From Mycobacterium saskatchewanense (GTDB taxonomy: Bacteria > Actinomycetota > Actinomycetes > Mycobacteriales > Mycobacteriaceae): a stretch of 64,000 nt of DNA. Position 1 is the stretch's first letter, and each line of letters opens with the position of its first letter. Of the stretch, positions 35,090-44,821 are shown in pieces. Below the pieces are notes generated by a model. The model searched no databases. It had not been told where the DNA came from and worked only from the letters and a program-made list of their open reading frames with translations. A program made the translations under genes and the position numbers. Location: positions 5,456,001 through 5,520,000 of the forward strand of contig NZ_AP022573.1 of assembly GCF_010729105.1 (NCBI RefSeq). Direction: 5' to 3'.

Positions 35090-37603
35090 TCAGGTCTTGA
35101 CGGTCAGCGGCCAGACGTTCCAGATCTCGTCGCAGTACTGGGCGATGGCCCGGTCGGACGAGAACTTCCCGCCGCGCGCCGTGTTGAGGATGGACATCCT
35201 CGTCCACGCCTCCCGGTCCTGCCACGCGGCGCTGACCCGCTCCTGGCACTCGAGGTAGGAGGCGAAGTCGGCGCACACCAGGAAGGGGTCGTCGTAGCGC
35301 AGGTTGTCGACCAGCGGCTGGAACACCTCGGTGTCCCCGTGGGAGAACGTTCCGCCGGCGATCAGTTCGAGCGCCGTGTGCAGTTCCTCGTTGGCGTCGA
35401 TCCAATCGGCGGGGCAGTAACCCCGCGCCTTGATGTCCTGCACCTCCTGCTCGGTCAAGCCGAAGAGGAAGAAGTTCTCCGGCCCGGCCTCCTCGCGCAT
35501 CTCGACGTTGGCCCCGTCGAGCGTGCCGATCGTCAGGGCGCCGTTGATCATGAACTTCATGTTCCCGGTGCCCGAGGCCTCCTTGCCCGCGGTGGAGATC
35601 TGCTCGGACAGGTCGGCAGCGGGGTAGATCAGCTGCGCGTTCTGCACGTTGAAGTTCGGCACGTAGACCACCCGGAGGAACCGGTTGACGTCCGGGTCGG
35701 CGTTGACGGTCTCTCCAACGGCGTTGATCAGCTTGATGATTCGCTTGGCCATGAAGTAGCCGGGCGCGGCCTTGCCGCCGAAGATGAACGCGCGCTCGGG
35801 AATGGTCAGCCCGGGATTGCCCTTGAGCCGGTTGTACAGCGCGACGACGTGCAGCACGTTGAGGTGCTGCCGCTTGTACTCGTGCAGGCGCTTGACCTGA
35901 ATGTCGAACAGCCAGTCGGGGTTCAGCTCGACGCCCGTCGCCGACCGGACGTAGTCGGCCAGCCGTGCTTTATTGCCGCGCTTGACGTCACGCCACTGGT
36001 GCCGGAAGGACGCGTCGTCGGCGAACCGTTCGAGGCCCCGGAGGCGATCCAGGTCGGAGAGCCACCCGTCACCGATCGTGCGGTCCAGTAGGCCCCGCAG
36101 GCCGGGATTGGCCAGCGCGAGGAAGCGGCGCGGCGTCACGCCGTTGGTCTTGTTGCTGAACCGCTCCGGCCACATCTCGTAGAAGTCGCGTAACACGCTG
36201 GTTTTCAGCAACTCCGAGTGCAGGGCGGCGACGCCGTTGACGGCGTGGCTGCCGACGGTGGCGAGGTGCGCCATCCGGACGTTCTTGTTGCCGTCCTCGC
36301 CGATGATCGACATCCGGCGCAGCCGGTCGCCGTCGCCGGGGAACTTCGCGTGCACCTCGTCGAGGAACCGGCGGTTGATCTCGTAGATGATCGCGAGGTG
36401 GCGCGGCAGCGACTCGGCGAACATCTCCAGCGGCCAGGTCTCCAGCGCCTCAGGCAGCAGGGTGTGGTTGGTGTAGCCGAAGGTCGCGACCGTGATGTCC
36501 CACGCGTCCTCCCACTCGAGGTGGCGCTCGTCGATCAGTAGCCGCATGAGCTCCGCGACCGCGATGGACGGGTGAGTGTCGTTGAGCTGCAGGGCGAATC
36601 GATCCGGCAGCTCCCGCACCGACACGTCCGCGAGATCGTCCATGATGTGTAGGACGTGTTGCAGTGAGCAGGACACGAAGAAATATTGCTGCAAGAGGCG
36701 CAGCCGCTTGCCCGCCTCGGGCTCGTCGTTGGGGTAGAGCACCTTGGTGACCGTCTCGGACGTGACCTCGTCCTCGACCGCCTTGTAGTAGTCGCCGGTG
36801 TTGAAGGCTTCCAGCGCGAACGACTCGACGGCCCGCGCGCTCCACAACGTCAGGACGTTGCACGTGTTGACGCCGTAGCCCTGAATGGGCGTGTCGTATG
36901 CGACGCCCTTGAGCACCCGTCCCGGCACCCAGCGCACCCGGTCATGGCCGGCTTCGTCCGTGTAATGCTCGGCGTAGCCACCCCATTTGACGAGGTAGTT
37001 GACGTCGGGTTTGGGTATCTCCCAAGGGTTTCCGTTGACGAGCCAGTTGTCGGTCTTCTCGACCTGCCAGCCGTCGCGGATCTCCTGGTCGAAGATGCCG
37101 AATTCGTAGCGGATGCCGTAGCCGATCGCGGGGCGCTCGAGGGTCGCCAGCGAGTCCAGGTAGCACGCGGCGAGCCTCCCGAGGCCACCGTTGCCCAGTC
37201 CCGGTTCCTCCTCGCAGGCCAGCACCTCGTCGAGGTCCTGACCCATCTCCGCCAGCGCGGTCTTCGCGGCCTCCTCCATGCGGAGGTTCAGCAGGTTGTT
37301 GCCGAGCTGCGGTCCCATCAGGAATTCGGCCGACAGGTAACAGACCACCTTGCGGCCCAGGTCCAGCGAGGTCTGCGTCGACGCCACGCGCCGGTCCTGC
37401 ATGCGGTCGCGCACGGCCAGCGCGAGCGCGCGGTAGTAGTGCTCGGGCCGCAGCGCGGCGGCGGGCCGGCCAATCGAGTAGCGCAGGTGATCGGTGATGG
37501 CGCGCCGCAGCGCGTCCGCGCTCATCCCGGTGCGGGAGTGCTCCATCTGATGGCGACCGGTCGCGGTCATTGCTTCTGAGGGCGTCTGATCGACATCGGT
37601 CAT
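35090..37603 (-). CDS. glgP: Glycogen phosphorylase
   Basis: 837 aa from ATG 37603, with GGGAGG 7 bp upstream; the open frame beyond is antisense noise. Family motifs include EEEPGLGNGGLGRLAACYLDSLATL, AIGYGIRYEFGIF, LQLNDTHPSIAVAELMR, SNKTNGVTPRRFL, and the cofactor segment EASGTGNMKFMINGALTIG with the pyridoxal-phosphate lysine at about 683. It cleaves alpha-1,4-glucan with phosphate to glucose-1-phosphate. It has no linked glg gene here; the polyketide operon lies just upstream on the same strand with a 143-bp gap. Confidence 0.97.
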   Translation of the reverse strand: MTDVDQTPSEAMTATGRHQMEHSRTGMSADALRRAITDHLRYSIGRPAAALRPEHYYRALALAVRDRMQDRRVASTQTSLDLGRKVVCYLSAEFLMGPQLGNNLLNLRMEEAAKTALAEMGQDLDEVLACEEEPGLGNGGLGRLAACYLDSLATLERPAIGYGIRYEFGIFDQEIRDGWQVEKTDNWLVNGNPWEIPKPDVNYLVKWGGYAEHYTDEAGHDRVRWVPGRVLKGVAYDTPIQGYGVNTCNVLTLWSARAVESFALEAFNTGDYYKAVEDEVTSETVTKVLYPNDEPEAGKRLRLLQQYFFVSCSLQHVLHIMDDLADVSVRELPDRFALQLNDTHPSIAVAELMRLLIDERHLEWEDAWDITVATFGYTNHTLLPEALETWPLEMFAESLPRHLAIIYEINRRFLDEVHAKFPGDGDRLRRMSIIGEDGNKNVRMAHLATVGSHAVNGVAALHSELLKTSVLRDFYEMWPERFSNKTNGVTPRRFLALANPGLRGLLDRTIGDGWLSDLDRLRGLERFADDASFRHQWRDVKRGNKARLADYVRSATGVELNPDWLFDIQVKRLHEYKRQHLNVLHVVALYNRLKGNPGLTIPERAFIFGGKAAPGYFMAKRIIKLINAVGETVNADPDVNRFLRVVYVPNFNVQNAQLIYPAADLSEQISTAGKEASGTGNMKFMINGALTIGTLDGANVEMREEAGPENFFLFGLTEQEVQDIKARGYCPADWIDANEELHTALELIAGGTFSHGDTEVFQPLVDNLRYDDPFLVCADFASYLECQERVSAAWQDREAWTRMSILNTARGGKFSSDRAIAQYCDEIWNVWPLTVKT

Positions 37604-37746
37604 AATGGTCCTCCCTGAACTTTGCGGCGGCACCGTGACGCCGGCCGTCAGTCTGGCAGCGATGTTTGCACACCAGGCGCGAAATTGACGACGGTTGCGT
37701 AAACGCCAGCTCACAGCCCGGCGACAAAGTGGGGCCGCCGCGGCGG

Positions 37747-38763
37747 CTATTGGGCGAGCAGGTTGACGACGCCGGTGAATACCGTCGGCAGGGCGGCCGC
37801 CGCCGGCACGATGCGTGCCCGGGTGGGGGGGTGAGAGCTGGCCTGAAGCAGGGCGGCCGTCAGCATGCGATACCGCCGTGTCATCCTGCGCCACCGGCGG
37901 TCATACGTGTCCGGCCGGTCGGCCACCACACAGTCGACCGCCAACTGTGCGGCGCCGAAGGCCAGTCCCAAGCCCTCGCCCGTGAGCGCATCAACGTAGC
38001 CCGCGGCGTCGCCGACGAGCAGCACCCGCCCGCAGGCGCGGTTCGAAACGCGTTGGCGCAGTGGGCCCGCGGCTCTGTCCGGCTCGTGCGGCCGCCCCCC
38101 GAGGCGGTCGCGCAGCGCCGCGAACTCGTCGAGATGCCTGTCGAACCCGCCGCGCCGCGACGTGAGCATCGCCACGCCGACACAGTCGTCGGCAACCGGC
38201 GTCACGTACGCCTCCACACCGGGGGCCCAATGCACCTCGACGTAGTCCGACCACGGTTCGACCCGGACGTGACGGCGGACGCCCCACCGGCGCGCGCCGC
38301 CGCTGGGCCGCTCGAGGCCGAGCGACCGGCGGATGGGGGAGTGCAGGCCGTCGGCCGCGGCAAGGTAACGCGCCCGCCACTGCCCCGCCCCAACGGAAGC
38401 GGCGTCTTGGCGGATCTCGCCCACCTCGCCCTGGCAGATCCGCACACCCGCACCGGCGGCCGCGTCCAGAAGCGCGCGGTGCAACACAGTCCTCCGAACG
38501 CCGCGCCCCGCGCCCCTGGCGAACCGCGCGTCGGCGCGCCGACTGCCGTCCCGATAACTGATCCCCCGGATGGGCTTGCCGTACGGGTGCACCCCGAGGG
38601 CTCCCAGGTGTCGCAGGGTATGCGGCATCAGCCCTTCCCCGCAGGCCTTGTCGATCGGCCCGCTGCGCCGCTCCACCACGACAACGTCCAGTCCCGCCTT
38701 TGCGCCGTGAATGGCGGTGGCCAGTCCCGCCGGCCCACCGCCGACCACCAGAAGGTCGATCAT
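37747..38763 (-). CDS. FAD-dependent oxidoreductase, polyketide-quinone type
   Basis: 338 aa from ATG 38763. LLVVGGGPAGLATAIHGAKAG is the FAD-binding dinucleotide fold, VVERR and KACGEGLMPHTLR (geranylgeranyl-reductase-type CGE motif) follow, and GRVLLVGDAAGYVDALTGEGLGLAF is the GD motif. Related enzymes hydroxylate or reduce aromatic and prenyl lipids. The ATG overlaps the upstream methyltransferase stop (ATGA). With the type III polyketide synthase it matches the alkylresorcinol hydroxylase of the Streptomyces srs operon and the mycobacterial polyketide-quinone locus, so ring hydroxylation to a quinol is the likely role. Confidence 0.88.
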   Translation of the reverse strand: MIDLLVVGGGPAGLATAIHGAKAGLDVVVVERRSGPIDKACGEGLMPHTLRHLGALGVHPYGKPIRGISYRDGSRRADARFARGAGRGVRRTVLHRALLDAAAGAGVRICQGEVGEIRQDAASVGAGQWRARYLAAADGLHSPIRRSLGLERPSGGARRWGVRRHVRVEPWSDYVEVHWAPGVEAYVTPVADDCVGVAMLTSRRGGFDRHLDEFAALRDRLGGRPHEPDRAAGPLRQRVSNRACGRVLLVGDAAGYVDALTGEGLGLAFGAAQLAVDCVVADRPDTYDRRWRRMTRRYRMLTAALLQASSHPPTRARIVPAAAALPTVFTGVVNLLAQ

Positions 38764-39269
38764 CTCAGGCTCACCAGGGCCTCGTTTTCGACCGCGATCC
38801 GCGTGCGCAACAGCCATCCGTTGAGCAACGAGAACGCCACGGCGGTGATCCACGCGGTGTGCACCAGCGGCAGCGCAACCCCCTCGGCGATCACCGCCAC
38901 GTAGTTCGGATGCGGCACGAGGCGATACGGGCCCCCGCCGACTCGCGGCGCACCCGGTATGACGATCACGCGGGTATTCCATTGTCGGCCCAACGTGGCG
39001 ATGCACCACCAGCGCAGCGCCTGCGCGGTCAGCACCACCGTGAGCATCGGCCAGCCCAGTGCGGGGATGAACGGCCGGTCCAACGCGATCGGTTCGACCA
39101 GGCAGCCCGCCAGCAGCCCCGCGTGCAGCGCAACCATCGCCGGGTAATGCCCGCCGCCGAATTCCACGCCGCGGTGTTGCCTGCTCCACGCCCGGTTCCA
39201 CTGTGCGACAAATACTTCCGCGATCCGCTCGGCTGCGATTGCGCCGATCAGCAACACGTACCAGGTCAT
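38760..39269 (-). CDS. Isoprenylcysteine carboxyl-methyltransferase family protein
   Basis: 169-aa integral membrane methyltransferase. Four or five membrane segments are visible (WYVLLIGAIAAERIAEVFVA, AMVALHAGLLAGCLV, GWPMLTVVLTAQALRWWCI, ALPLVHTAWITAVAFSLLNG). The SAM-binding C-terminal motif is RLVPHPNYVAVIAEG followed by RIAVENEAL. It lies 7 bp after the polyketide synthase stop and overlaps the FAD enzyme. In the Streptomyces srs cluster a protein of this family O-methylates the phenolic lipid, which is the likely activity here. Confidence 0.9.
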   Translation of the reverse strand: MTWYVLLIGAIAAERIAEVFVAQWNRAWSRQHRGVEFGGGHYPAMVALHAGLLAGCLVEPIALDRPFIPALGWPMLTVVLTAQALRWWCIATLGRQWNTRVIVIPGAPRVGGGPYRLVPHPNYVAVIAEGVALPLVHTAWITAVAFSLLNGWLLRTRIAVENEALVSLR

Positions 39270-39276
39270 GACGAGC

Positions 39277-40383
39277 TCAGTGCCAGCGCAGCATGACGAG
39301 TTCGGAACAAAAGCCGGGGCCCATCGCCAGCATGACGCCCGGGCTGCCGCTCGGCGGCCGCTTGGCGATGGTGTCCCGCAACACGTGCAGCACCGAGGAC
39401 GACGACAGGTTGCCGATCTCGCTCAGCGAATGCCACGTCAGCTCCAGTGCGTCGTCGGGCAACCCGAGTGACGCGACGATCGACTCGATGACCTTCGGAC
39501 CGCCGGGGTGACTCACCCACGCGCCCACGTCGGTGGTGTCCAGGCCGAAGGCCGAGAGCATCGTGCCCACGTCGTCGGGCAGGTACCGCTCGACGACCGT
39601 CGCCACGTCGGGAGAAAGGATGAGGCCGAAGCCGGACGAACCGACGCTCCACCCCATCGTGTCCTGGGAGTCGGGATACAGATGGCTGCGCGATCCCAGG
39701 ATGTCGGGTCCCGCCGCGCCGATTCGCTCGGCCCGGCGTTCGCCGACGGCGACCACCGCCGCGGCGCCGTCGCCGAACAGCGCCGAACCGACAAGGGTCG
39801 CCATCGACGGCTTGGCGGCCGGAAACGTCAGGGAACACAGCTCCACGGACAGCAGGACCGCCACATCGTCGGGCGCACCCCGCAGGTAGTCGTTGAGCCG
39901 GCCGACCCCCGCGGCGCCGGCGACACACCCCAGCCCGAACATCGGCACACGGCGCACGTCGGGGCGCAGCCCCAGGCGCGCCGCGATTCGGGCCTCCAGG
40001 GAGGGGACCGCCAGGCCGGTGACGGTCGTCGAGAAGATGACGTCGACGTCCTGCGGCCGCAGTCCCGCCTCGTCCAGCGCGCCGGCCAGCGCCGCACACC
40101 CGAGTTCCACCGCCTTGTCGATGAAGATGCTGTTCGCGACACCGAAGTCGGTGAGGGATGCGTACTGCTCGAGAGGCAGAACCAGGTAGCGGCTGTTTAC
40201 CTTGGAGCTCCCGTGAAACTTGCGCAGAGCGTCGCCGAAGCTGGCGAACGCCGGCAGCGCGGCCAGCGTCTCGGTGATCTCGGACTGCGCATATTGATGC
40301 TCGGGCAGTGCGCCCTGCACCCCCGCTATCACGCCGCCGGCCCGGTGGACGCGGAAGGCGTTGGCGCGTACAGGTCCCGTCAT
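39277..40383 (-). CDS. Type III polyketide synthase (chalcone/stilbene synthase family)
   Basis: 368 aa from ATG 40383 (AAGG about 9 bp upstream; GTG 40392 overlapping the mmpL stop is an alternative). The catalytic triad is visible: Cys153 in [12 protein letters not shown], His292 in VSHPGGPKV and Asn325 in [18 protein letters not shown] and [13 protein letters not shown] are also standard. The enzyme condenses a fatty acyl-CoA with malonyl-CoA units to a resorcinol or pyrone. It is followed by methyltransferase and flavoprotein genes and preceded by mmpL, so the product is probably a methylated, oxidised alkylresorcinol or polyketide quinone. Confidence 0.95.
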   Translation of the reverse strand: MTGPVRANAFRVHRAGGVIAGVQGALPEHQYAQSEITETLAALPAFASFGDALRKFHGSSKVNSRYLVLPLEQYASLTDFGVANSIFIDKAVELGCAALAGALDEAGLRPQDVDVIFSTTVTGLAVPSLEARIAARLGLRPDVRRVPMFGLGCVAGAAGVGRLNDYLRGAPDDVAVLLSVELCSLTFPAAKPSMATLVGSALFGDGAAAVVAVGERRAERIGAAGPDILGSRSHLYPDSQDTMGWSVGSSGFGLILSPDVATVVERYLPDDVGTMLSAFGLDTTDVGAWVSHPGGPKVIESIVASLGLPDDALELTWHSLSEIGNLSSSSVLHVLRDTIAKRPPSGSPGVMLAMGPGFCSELVMLRWH

Positions 40384-40388
40384 GTTTC

Positions 40389-42731
40389 TCACCCTTCTTG
40401 CAACGCGTGCTTTGCCGGCGCCATTGCCGCTTTACGAAGATTGGTCCCCTCGGTGATGCCGAAACGCCGGTGCAGCCGGGCCAGCGACTTCGGAGCCCAC
40501 CAGCATCGGGTGCCCAGCACATGCATGAACGCCGGCAGCAAAATCGTGCGCACCAGTGTGGCGTCTACGACGACGGCCAACGTAAGACCTACGCCGAACA
40601 TTCGCATAAACGACACATGCGCGGCGATCAATGCAGCAAATGAGACCGACATCACCAGCGCTGCGGCCGTCACCACTCGACCGGTGTGGGCCACCCCCCG
40701 AGCGACGCTTTCGTCGTGGTCGGCCCGGGTGCGTCCCGACGCGAGCCAGAACTCCCGGATCCGGGACACCACGAAGACTTCGTAGTCCATCGACAGGCCG
40801 AACGCGATGCAGAACAGCAGCACGGGCATGTTGGCGACCAGGGTCCCGGTCGATGTGGTGCCGAGACCGCCGAGATGGTGGTCCTGGAAGACCCAGACCA
40901 TCGCCCCGAAGGCGGCGGTCAACGAAAGCACGTTCAGAACAAGGGCTTTCAGCGGCATGACGACACTGCCGGTGAGCAAGAACAGCAATGCGAAGGTGAC
41001 TGCCGCGATCAGGCCGAGCACCAGTGGCAGGCGCGAGGTGATGGCATCGACGCTGTCCCTGTTGATCTGGGCGGTCCCGGTGAACTCGACCGCCCTGCCG
41101 CCGGGCCGCGCGACGCCGTGCAGCCTGCGCAGCTGCGCCTCGGAGGCGCCGGAGAACAGCGGCGCGGCGCTGCTGATGGTGAAAAACGCGCTGCCCCTCG
41201 CCCGGCCGGTGGGTGCCGAGGGTGGTCCAGCCAGTGCCCCGCCGGCGAAGGTGCCCGCGGGGGAGGAGACTGCCGACACGTCAGGCGTTCGCGACAGATC
41301 GGCCGCATACCTTGCGATTTCGGTGCTCGGCAATCCGTCGGCCTCGGGGATGACAACCTCGAGCGCGGTCGCCGAGTTGTCGGCGAAGTCGTCGCGCAGC
41401 TGATCGCCAACCTGGCGGGCCGAGGCGGAGGCCGGCAGCACCCGGTCGTCGGGAAAGCCCCAGCGCACGCCGAGGAACGGCGCACCGAGCAACAACAGCA
41501 GCACAACGACGGCCGATCCGACGGGAATCGCGCGGCGCATGACGAATATGGTCGAGCGATACCAGAACTCGGTGGATCCACCGGGGCTGGGCGGGCGGCC
41601 GCGCAGGTTTCGCGCGAGCCGGCGCACGTCGAGCGCACTCATTCGGTCGCCGAGCAGCACGATGGCCGCGGGCGTCATCACCACCGCCGCGACGGCGGTG
41701 AAGGCGACGGTGGCGATGCCGGCATAGCCGAACGACTTGAGGAAGTGCATCGGGAACACGATCATCGCGGCCATCGACAGCGCCACCGTCGTCGCGGAGA
41801 ACAGCACGGTGCGCCCCGCCGTCGCCATGGTGCGCACCAGCGCGTCGTCACGGCTCGCGCCGCCGGCCAATTCGTCCCGGAACCGGCTCACGATCAGCAG
41901 CGTGTAGTCGATGGCCAGGGCCAGGCCCAACGCGGTGGTGAGGTTGAGGGCAAAGATCGACACGTCGGTGGCGTAGGCGATCAGGCGCAGTACCGCCAGG
42001 GAGCCCAGGATCGACAGGCCGCCGATGACGACCGGAAGCGCGGCGGTGAGCAGTCCACCGAAGACCCAGACCAACACGATGAAGCTGAGGGGAATGGCGA
42101 TCGCCTCCATCAGGAGGACGTCGCGCTGCGCCTGGTCGGTGATCTGCGCGTTGACCATGGCCAGTCCGCCGGACCGCACGTCGACACCGTGGCGGTCGTG
42201 GGCGAATCGGTCGGACAGGGCGGCGGCGTACTTCTGCGCTTCGGTCTCCCCGCCGGTGATGCCCGCCACGATCAGTCCCGAGCCGCCGTCCTTGCTGACC
42301 AGCGCCGCGGTCGCCTGCGGCGGCGCGGTCCACGCCGAGGTCACGCTCGACACGTGCGCCGACCGGGTCAGCTGGTCGGCGATCTCGGTGCCGACCGCGC
42401 GGGCGGCCGGGCCGGCGGCACCGCCGGGTGCGGACACGACGAACAGCAGCTGCGCGTCGCCCCGACCGAACTTATCGGTGAGAACGCTTGTCGCCCTTGC
42501 TGATTCCGAGGTCGGGTCCTGGAAACCGCCGGCGGAGAGGGTGCGGGCGACCGGGATGCCGAAGATCCCGGCGGCGAGCATGGTCAGCGCCGCCACGGCG
42601 ATGGTTCGCCGCGGTGCCGCGATGGCGAGCCGCGCCGTGCGGTCCAGCAGCCCCCGGCGCGGGAGACGGCCCATGTCGCGGGTCGCAGTCCGGGGACAAG
42701 CGGTGCCAGACCGATCGATGCCGTCACCCAT
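40389..42731 (-). CDS. MMPL family RND transporter
   Basis: 780 aa from ATG 42731, a short MmpL without an MmpS partner. The first segment is [21 protein letters not shown]; a periplasmic loop follows, then [25 protein letters not shown] and, in the second half, [21 protein letters not shown]. Both carry the Asp-Tyr couple typical of proton-driven MmpL proteins. It is the first gene of a four-gene minus-strand operon; the polyketide synthase begins 5 bp after its stop. The export substrate is probably the polyketide made by its operon partners (inference). Confidence 0.93.
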   Translation of the reverse strand: MGDGIDRSGTACPRTATRDMGRLPRRGLLDRTARLAIAAPRRTIAVAALTMLAAGIFGIPVARTLSAGGFQDPTSESARATSVLTDKFGRGDAQLLFVVSAPGGAAGPAARAVGTEIADQLTRSAHVSSVTSAWTAPPQATAALVSKDGGSGLIVAGITGGETEAQKYAAALSDRFAHDRHGVDVRSGGLAMVNAQITDQAQRDVLLMEAIAIPLSFIVLVWVFGGLLTAALPVVIGGLSILGSLAVLRLIAYATDVSIFALNLTTALGLALAIDYTLLIVSRFRDELAGGASRDDALVRTMATAGRTVLFSATTVALSMAAMIVFPMHFLKSFGYAGIATVAFTAVAAVVMTPAAIVLLGDRMSALDVRRLARNLRGRPPSPGGSTEFWYRSTIFVMRRAIPVGSAVVVLLLLLGAPFLGVRWGFPDDRVLPASASARQVGDQLRDDFADNSATALEVVIPEADGLPSTEIARYAADLSRTPDVSAVSSPAGTFAGGALAGPPSAPTGRARGSAFFTISSAAPLFSGASEAQLRRLHGVARPGGRAVEFTGTAQINRDSVDAITSRLPLVLGLIAAVTFALLFLLTGSVVMPLKALVLNVLSLTAAFGAMVWVFQDHHLGGLGTTSTGTLVANMPVLLFCIAFGLSMDYEVFVVSRIREFWLASGRTRADHDESVARGVAHTGRVVTAAALVMSVSFAALIAAHVSFMRMFGVGLTLAVVVDATLVRTILLPAFMHVLGTRCWWAPKSLARLHRRFGITEGTNLRKAAMAPAKHALQEG

Positions 42732-42759
42732 GGTGACCACCCGCCCTCTGCGTGGGAAA

Positions 42760-42840
42760 TTCAACAGCCGATGACATTTGTCAACACTTGGTGACTTGGA
42801 CCATACGCCGGTGTTTTCGCCGAAGTCAACAGAGGCTGAC
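42760..42840. promoter_or_regulatory. Three GTCAACA-n5-TGAC boxes between mmpL and tetR genes
   Basis: Three 16-bp copies on the plus strand: TTCAACAGCCGATGAC (42760-42775), GTCAACACTTGGTGAC (42780-42795) and GTCAACAGAGGCTGAC (42825-42840). Each has GTCA/TGAC-type dyad arms. Unit starts are 20 bp and 45 bp apart, and they fill the intergenic region between the mmpL operon and the divergent tandem TetR genes. This is the arrangement expected for an autoregulated TetR that also represses the exporter and polyketide operon. Confidence 0.6.
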
Positions 42841-42853
42841 ATACAGTCTGGGG

Positions 42854-43420
42854 ATGGAAACGCAACGGCCGCGCAATGCCGCCCAAACCCGGGCCGACAT
42901 CCTGGCGGCGGCGCGCCGCCGGTTCGCGACGGAAGGATTCGAGCGCACCACGCTGCGTGCGATCGCCGCCGACGTGGGCGTGGACGCGGCGCTGGTGATC
43001 CGTTACTTCGGCAGCAAGCGGGACTTGTTCGCCACGGCCACCGACTTCACCATCGACCTGCCGGACCTGACCGGGGTGGATCCGCAAGAGATCGCCGGCA
43101 TGCTGTTGCCGCGTTATTTTGCGGTGTGGGAAGACGATCACACATTTCTGGCGTTGCTGCGGGCGGCGATGACCAGCCGGGTCGCAGCCGACACGCTCAA
43201 CGAGACGCTGGCGACCCACGTGGCGCCAACGCTGAGGGCCGCCACCCCCGACCATCACCAACAGCGGATCGCGGTGACGGATGCCTTCGTCATCGGACTG
43301 GCGACGACGAGGTCGGTCCTCGCCAATCCGCCGGTGGCCGACCTCAGCCGCGAAGAACTGAGCCAGTGGGCCGCCCCGGTGTTTCAGCAGCTCCTGGTCG
43401 GGCCGGCGCCGACGGAATGA
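42854..43420 (+). CDS. TetR family regulator, first of a tandem pair
   Basis: 188 aa from ATG 42854. HTH: TRADILAAARRRFATEGFERT, then TLRAIAADVGVDAALVIRYFGSKRDLF. The ligand domain continues LPDLTGVDPQEIAGMLLPRYFAVWEDD. It is a close paralog of the next gene along its whole length. The stop overlaps the next ATG (ATGA). It is divergent from the mmpL/polyketide operon, which it probably represses through the GTCAACA boxes. Confidence 0.92.
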   Translation: METQRPRNAAQTRADILAAARRRFATEGFERTTLRAIAADVGVDAALVIRYFGSKRDLFATATDFTIDLPDLTGVDPQEIAGMLLPRYFAVWEDDHTFLALLRAAMTSRVAADTLNETLATHVAPTLRAATPDHHQQRIAVTDAFVIGLATTRSVLANPPVADLSREELSQWAAPVFQQLLVGPAPTE

Positions 43421-43980
43421 CGACCGCGCGGCCCCGCAATGCCAGTCAGACCCGCACCGACATTCTGTCGGCGGCGCGGCGGCGTTTCGCCGCAGAAGGG
43501 TACGAACGGTCGACCCTGCGGGCCGTCGCGGCGGACGTCGGTGTGGATGCGGCGCTGGTGATCCGTTATTTCGGCAGCAAGCAGGAATTATTCGCCGCGG
43601 CGGCGGATTTCGCGATTGAGTTGCCGGACCTGTCGACCGTCGACCCGGACGACATTGCCGGCATATTGCTGCCGCGGTTCTTCGCGATCTGGGAAGAGGA
43701 CGAGACGTTCGTGGCGCTGTTGCGGGCCGCGATGACGAGCAATGCCGCAGCCGAGGCGCTGCGCCGGGTCTTCGCCGAGCAGGTTGCGCCCAAACTGATC
43801 GTCGCCACGCCGGACCATCCCATCGCCCGTGTGGGTTTGGTGGGCGCATTCGTGATCGGCCTTGCCGCAACGAGATACGTGCTGGTGAACCCGCCGATAG
43901 CCGCCATGAGCCGCGAGGAACTCAGCCGCTGGGCCGCACCCGTTGTCCGGCGGCTTCTCGTCGGCCCGGCGCCCTACTGA
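43417..43980 (+). CDS. TetR family regulator, second of a tandem pair
   Basis: 187 aa from ATG 43417. TRTDILSAARRRFAAEGYERS, then TLRAVAADVGVDAALVIRYFGSK is nearly identical to the HTH of the preceding gene, and LPDLSTVDPDDIAGILLPRFFAIWEED and the SREELSRWAAPVVRRLLVGPAP tail also match. The two arose by tandem duplication and are translationally coupled. The DNA-recognition helix is conserved (VDAALVIRYFGSK), so both could bind the same boxes, perhaps as heterodimers with different ligand pockets. Confidence 0.92.
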   Translation: MTTARPRNASQTRTDILSAARRRFAAEGYERSTLRAVAADVGVDAALVIRYFGSKQELFAAAADFAIELPDLSTVDPDDIAGILLPRFFAIWEEDETFVALLRAAMTSNAAAEALRRVFAEQVAPKLIVATPDHPIARVGLVGAFVIGLAATRYVLVNPPIAAMSREELSRWAAPVVRRLLVGPAPY

Positions 43981-44048
43981 AAGGCGCGATCGCCGCACTG
44001 TTTCGTATCCCTGGCTTGAAGTCCGCGGCCGCGTGGCCCGTGCGCCCC

Positions 44049-44762
44049 CTAGCCGGTGACCGTCATCTCGTCGTCGCTGGTTGCCCACGATCGGATGAAG
44101 AGATCGACGGGCACCTGTTCGTCCCGGCCATCCTCGCTGCCACTGTCGTTGAGGTGCACGACCCCGACCGCGGTGTCGACGCCGGTCACCACCACGGCGT
44201 GATTGGACTCCGGCTCGCCGTCCGGGGATTTGTCCTCGACCGGTTCCCGCCAGATGATCTCGGCGTTGATGGCGGCGATCACCTTGCGCCCCGTCACCAG
44301 GTCCTGCTCGAGCGCCCTCATGCCGGTCGGGACACCGGTCTTGGCAGCGCTTTCGGTGTCCGTGTCCACGGCGTGGATGCCGTAGTGCGCGAGCAGTGCG
44401 GGTTCGTCCTCGAACGACGTGCCGCTGCCCGGCTTGCGCTTTTTGGGCTTGGTATAGATCGGCCCGGGATGGACCGTGCTCGGCGTCGTTTGCGCCACCC
44501 TGACGATGGCCTGCTCGGAGGGCTGGCGTCCGGTCAATTCGCCGACCACGTCGGCGACGGACATCTCCACGCAGTCGTCGTCGTATTGCTGGTAACGCCA
44601 GAACGGCGCGGCCGCCGCCGGGTTGCCGTGGAGCGTGCCCTCCCCCGTGGGCGGATCGGGCGCGCCCGGGGCGGCCTGCGCCGTGCCCACGGCCAAGGCC
44701 AGCGCGCTTGCGCCGGCCAGCACCGCGGCGCCGGCGGCGCGGACGATGCGGATGCCGATCAT
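44049..44762 (-). CDS. Secreted C39-like cysteine peptidase family protein
   Basis: 237 aa. A signal peptide (about 1-30, ending AVGTAQA/AP) is followed by a papain-like peptidase_C39_2-type domain: QQYDDDCVEMSVADVVGEL with the candidate nucleophile Cys64, then ESNHAVVVTGVD with His188 and HLNDSG with Asn or Asp near 205. The Lys/Arg-rich TKPKKRKPGSG patch is in the loop between. Such proteins may be peptidases or degenerate binding domains. It follows the SMR efflux gene on the same strand after 59 bp. Confidence 0.8.
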   Translation of the reverse strand: MIGIRIVRAAGAAVLAGASALALAVGTAQAAPGAPDPPTGEGTLHGNPAAAAPFWRYQQYDDDCVEMSVADVVGELTGRQPSEQAIVRVAQTTPSTVHPGPIYTKPKKRKPGSGTSFEDEPALLAHYGIHAVDTDTESAAKTGVPTGMRALEQDLVTGRKVIAAINAEIIWREPVEDKSPDGEPESNHAVVVTGVDTAVGVVHLNDSGSEDGRDEQVPVDLFIRSWATSDDEMTVTG

Positions 44763-44821
44763 GTGCCTGTCCTTCTCGAAGCCGACGATGGGGGTATCTG
44801 CGGCACGGCCCCCTTCGTTAC

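Noticed and set aside
37604..37894. Upstream extension of glycogen phosphorylase
   Set aside because: GGGAGG precedes ATG 37603, and the family starts there; the extension overlaps another gene's end.
40686..42503. Open frame of 605 codons on the plus strand opposite the short mmpL
   Set aside because: A glycine/arginine/histidine-rich shadow of the transporter gene with no start signal and no homology pattern.
42772..42783. TGACA-TT-TGTCA palindrome between mmpL and tetR
   Set aside because: It is formed by the overlap of two of the GTCAACA boxes and needs no separate explanation.
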